NCBI GenBank assembly: GCA_018064805.1
Contig: JAGHUN010000062.1
Location: 1-55,166 of the forward strand
DNA: 55,166 nt
Reading direction: 5' to 3'
Source of the DNA: Candidatus Colinaster scatohippi
GTDB lineage: Bacteria; Bacillota; Clostridia; Lachnospirales; Lachnospiraceae
The position numbers were made by a program, and so were the translations under genes. Positions 55,027 to 55,166 of the stretch are shown piece after piece. Position 1 is the first letter of the stretch. Every line of letters begins with the position of its first letter. The notes under the pieces were generated by a model. That model was given only the letters and a program-made list of their open reading frames with translations, did no database searches and was not told the origin of the DNA.

Positions 55027-55055
55027 ATTATATGTTTTTTAGTTGGGCAAGTAAA
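55027..55055 (-). promoter_or_regulatory. Sigma-A-like promoter of the HPr-like gene
   Basis: Minus-strand TTTACT-N17-TATAAT (55050-55055 and 55027-55032) gives a leader of about 80 nt. Upstream, TGCACA/TGTGCA halves at 55074-55103 form an inverted repeat of unknown role. The rest of 55104-55166 shows no gene. Confidence 0.5.
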
Positions 55056-55166
55056 TTGACATTTTAACTATATTGCACATATTCACTACCTATGTTTTGT
55101 GCATATTGCAAATAGTACCCACATTATCTAGTATTGTCTATCTATAGAAGGTAAAATACATTTTTC

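Overview
The window reads as chromosome of a motile, anaerobic, low-to-moderate GC Firmicute of the Lachnospiraceae type (Roseburia/Butyrivibrio/Lachnospira-like). The evidence is a fliW-csrA pair inside a flagellar operon, two tandem flgK genes, a compact cheRBYAW operon, a FapA (DUF342) gene, strong GGAGG ribosome sites, Gram-positive sigma-A and sigma-D promoters and a Gram-positive LexA box. The genus is an inference. Apart from one broken gene, every gene is on the minus strand, so the text below runs from high to low coordinates within each block.

Flagellar block (1-10171): a sigma-D promoter at 10145-10171 drives flgM-flgN-flgK-flgK-flgL-fliW-csrA. A terminator and a second sigma-D-like promoter overlap at 3097-3155, followed by flaG-fliD-fliS and a FliT/FlgN-like chaperone that runs off the window. 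The flaG leader carries a GGA-in-loop hairpin and a Shine-Dalgarno site that matches the CsrA consensus, so the hook-filament proteins, the anti-sigma factor and the FliW/CsrA switch appear wired together.

Chemotaxis block (10297-19864): a sigma-A promoter drives hpt, a soluble PAS-histidine kinase, a REC-HD(GYP)-like regulator with a damaged HD motif, cheR, cheB, cheY, cheA, cheW and an MCP, ending in a strong terminator.

Ion-transport block (19983-29373): ten overlapping genes encode an Mrp/Mbh-like membrane complex (E, F, G, DUF4040, an MbhE-MnhB fusion, C and four large antiporter-like subunits). No redox module is present. Upstream of its promoter lies a 62-63 bp tandem repeat array with no credible gene.

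Housekeeping and surface block (30054-44528): ridA, carB, a zinc-ribbon/TPR membrane protein, a small acidic protein, fapA, valS and a 1486-residue secreted beta-helix protein with Ig-like repeats. A plus-strand Rpn/PD-(D/E)XK transposase-like gene broken by one stop codon follows.

Final block (45614-55166): a PadR-controlled envelope operon (padR, DUF1700, DUF4097, pspC) with two matching palindromes at its promoter; a CapA-like lipoprotein; a TIGR01212 radical SAM protein with an unusual insert; a six-helix MCP; a DinG/XPD-like helicase-nuclease with a LexA-type box; and an HPr-like protein lacking the phosphorylatable histidine.

No tRNA, rRNA, CRISPR array or intact insertion sequence was seen.
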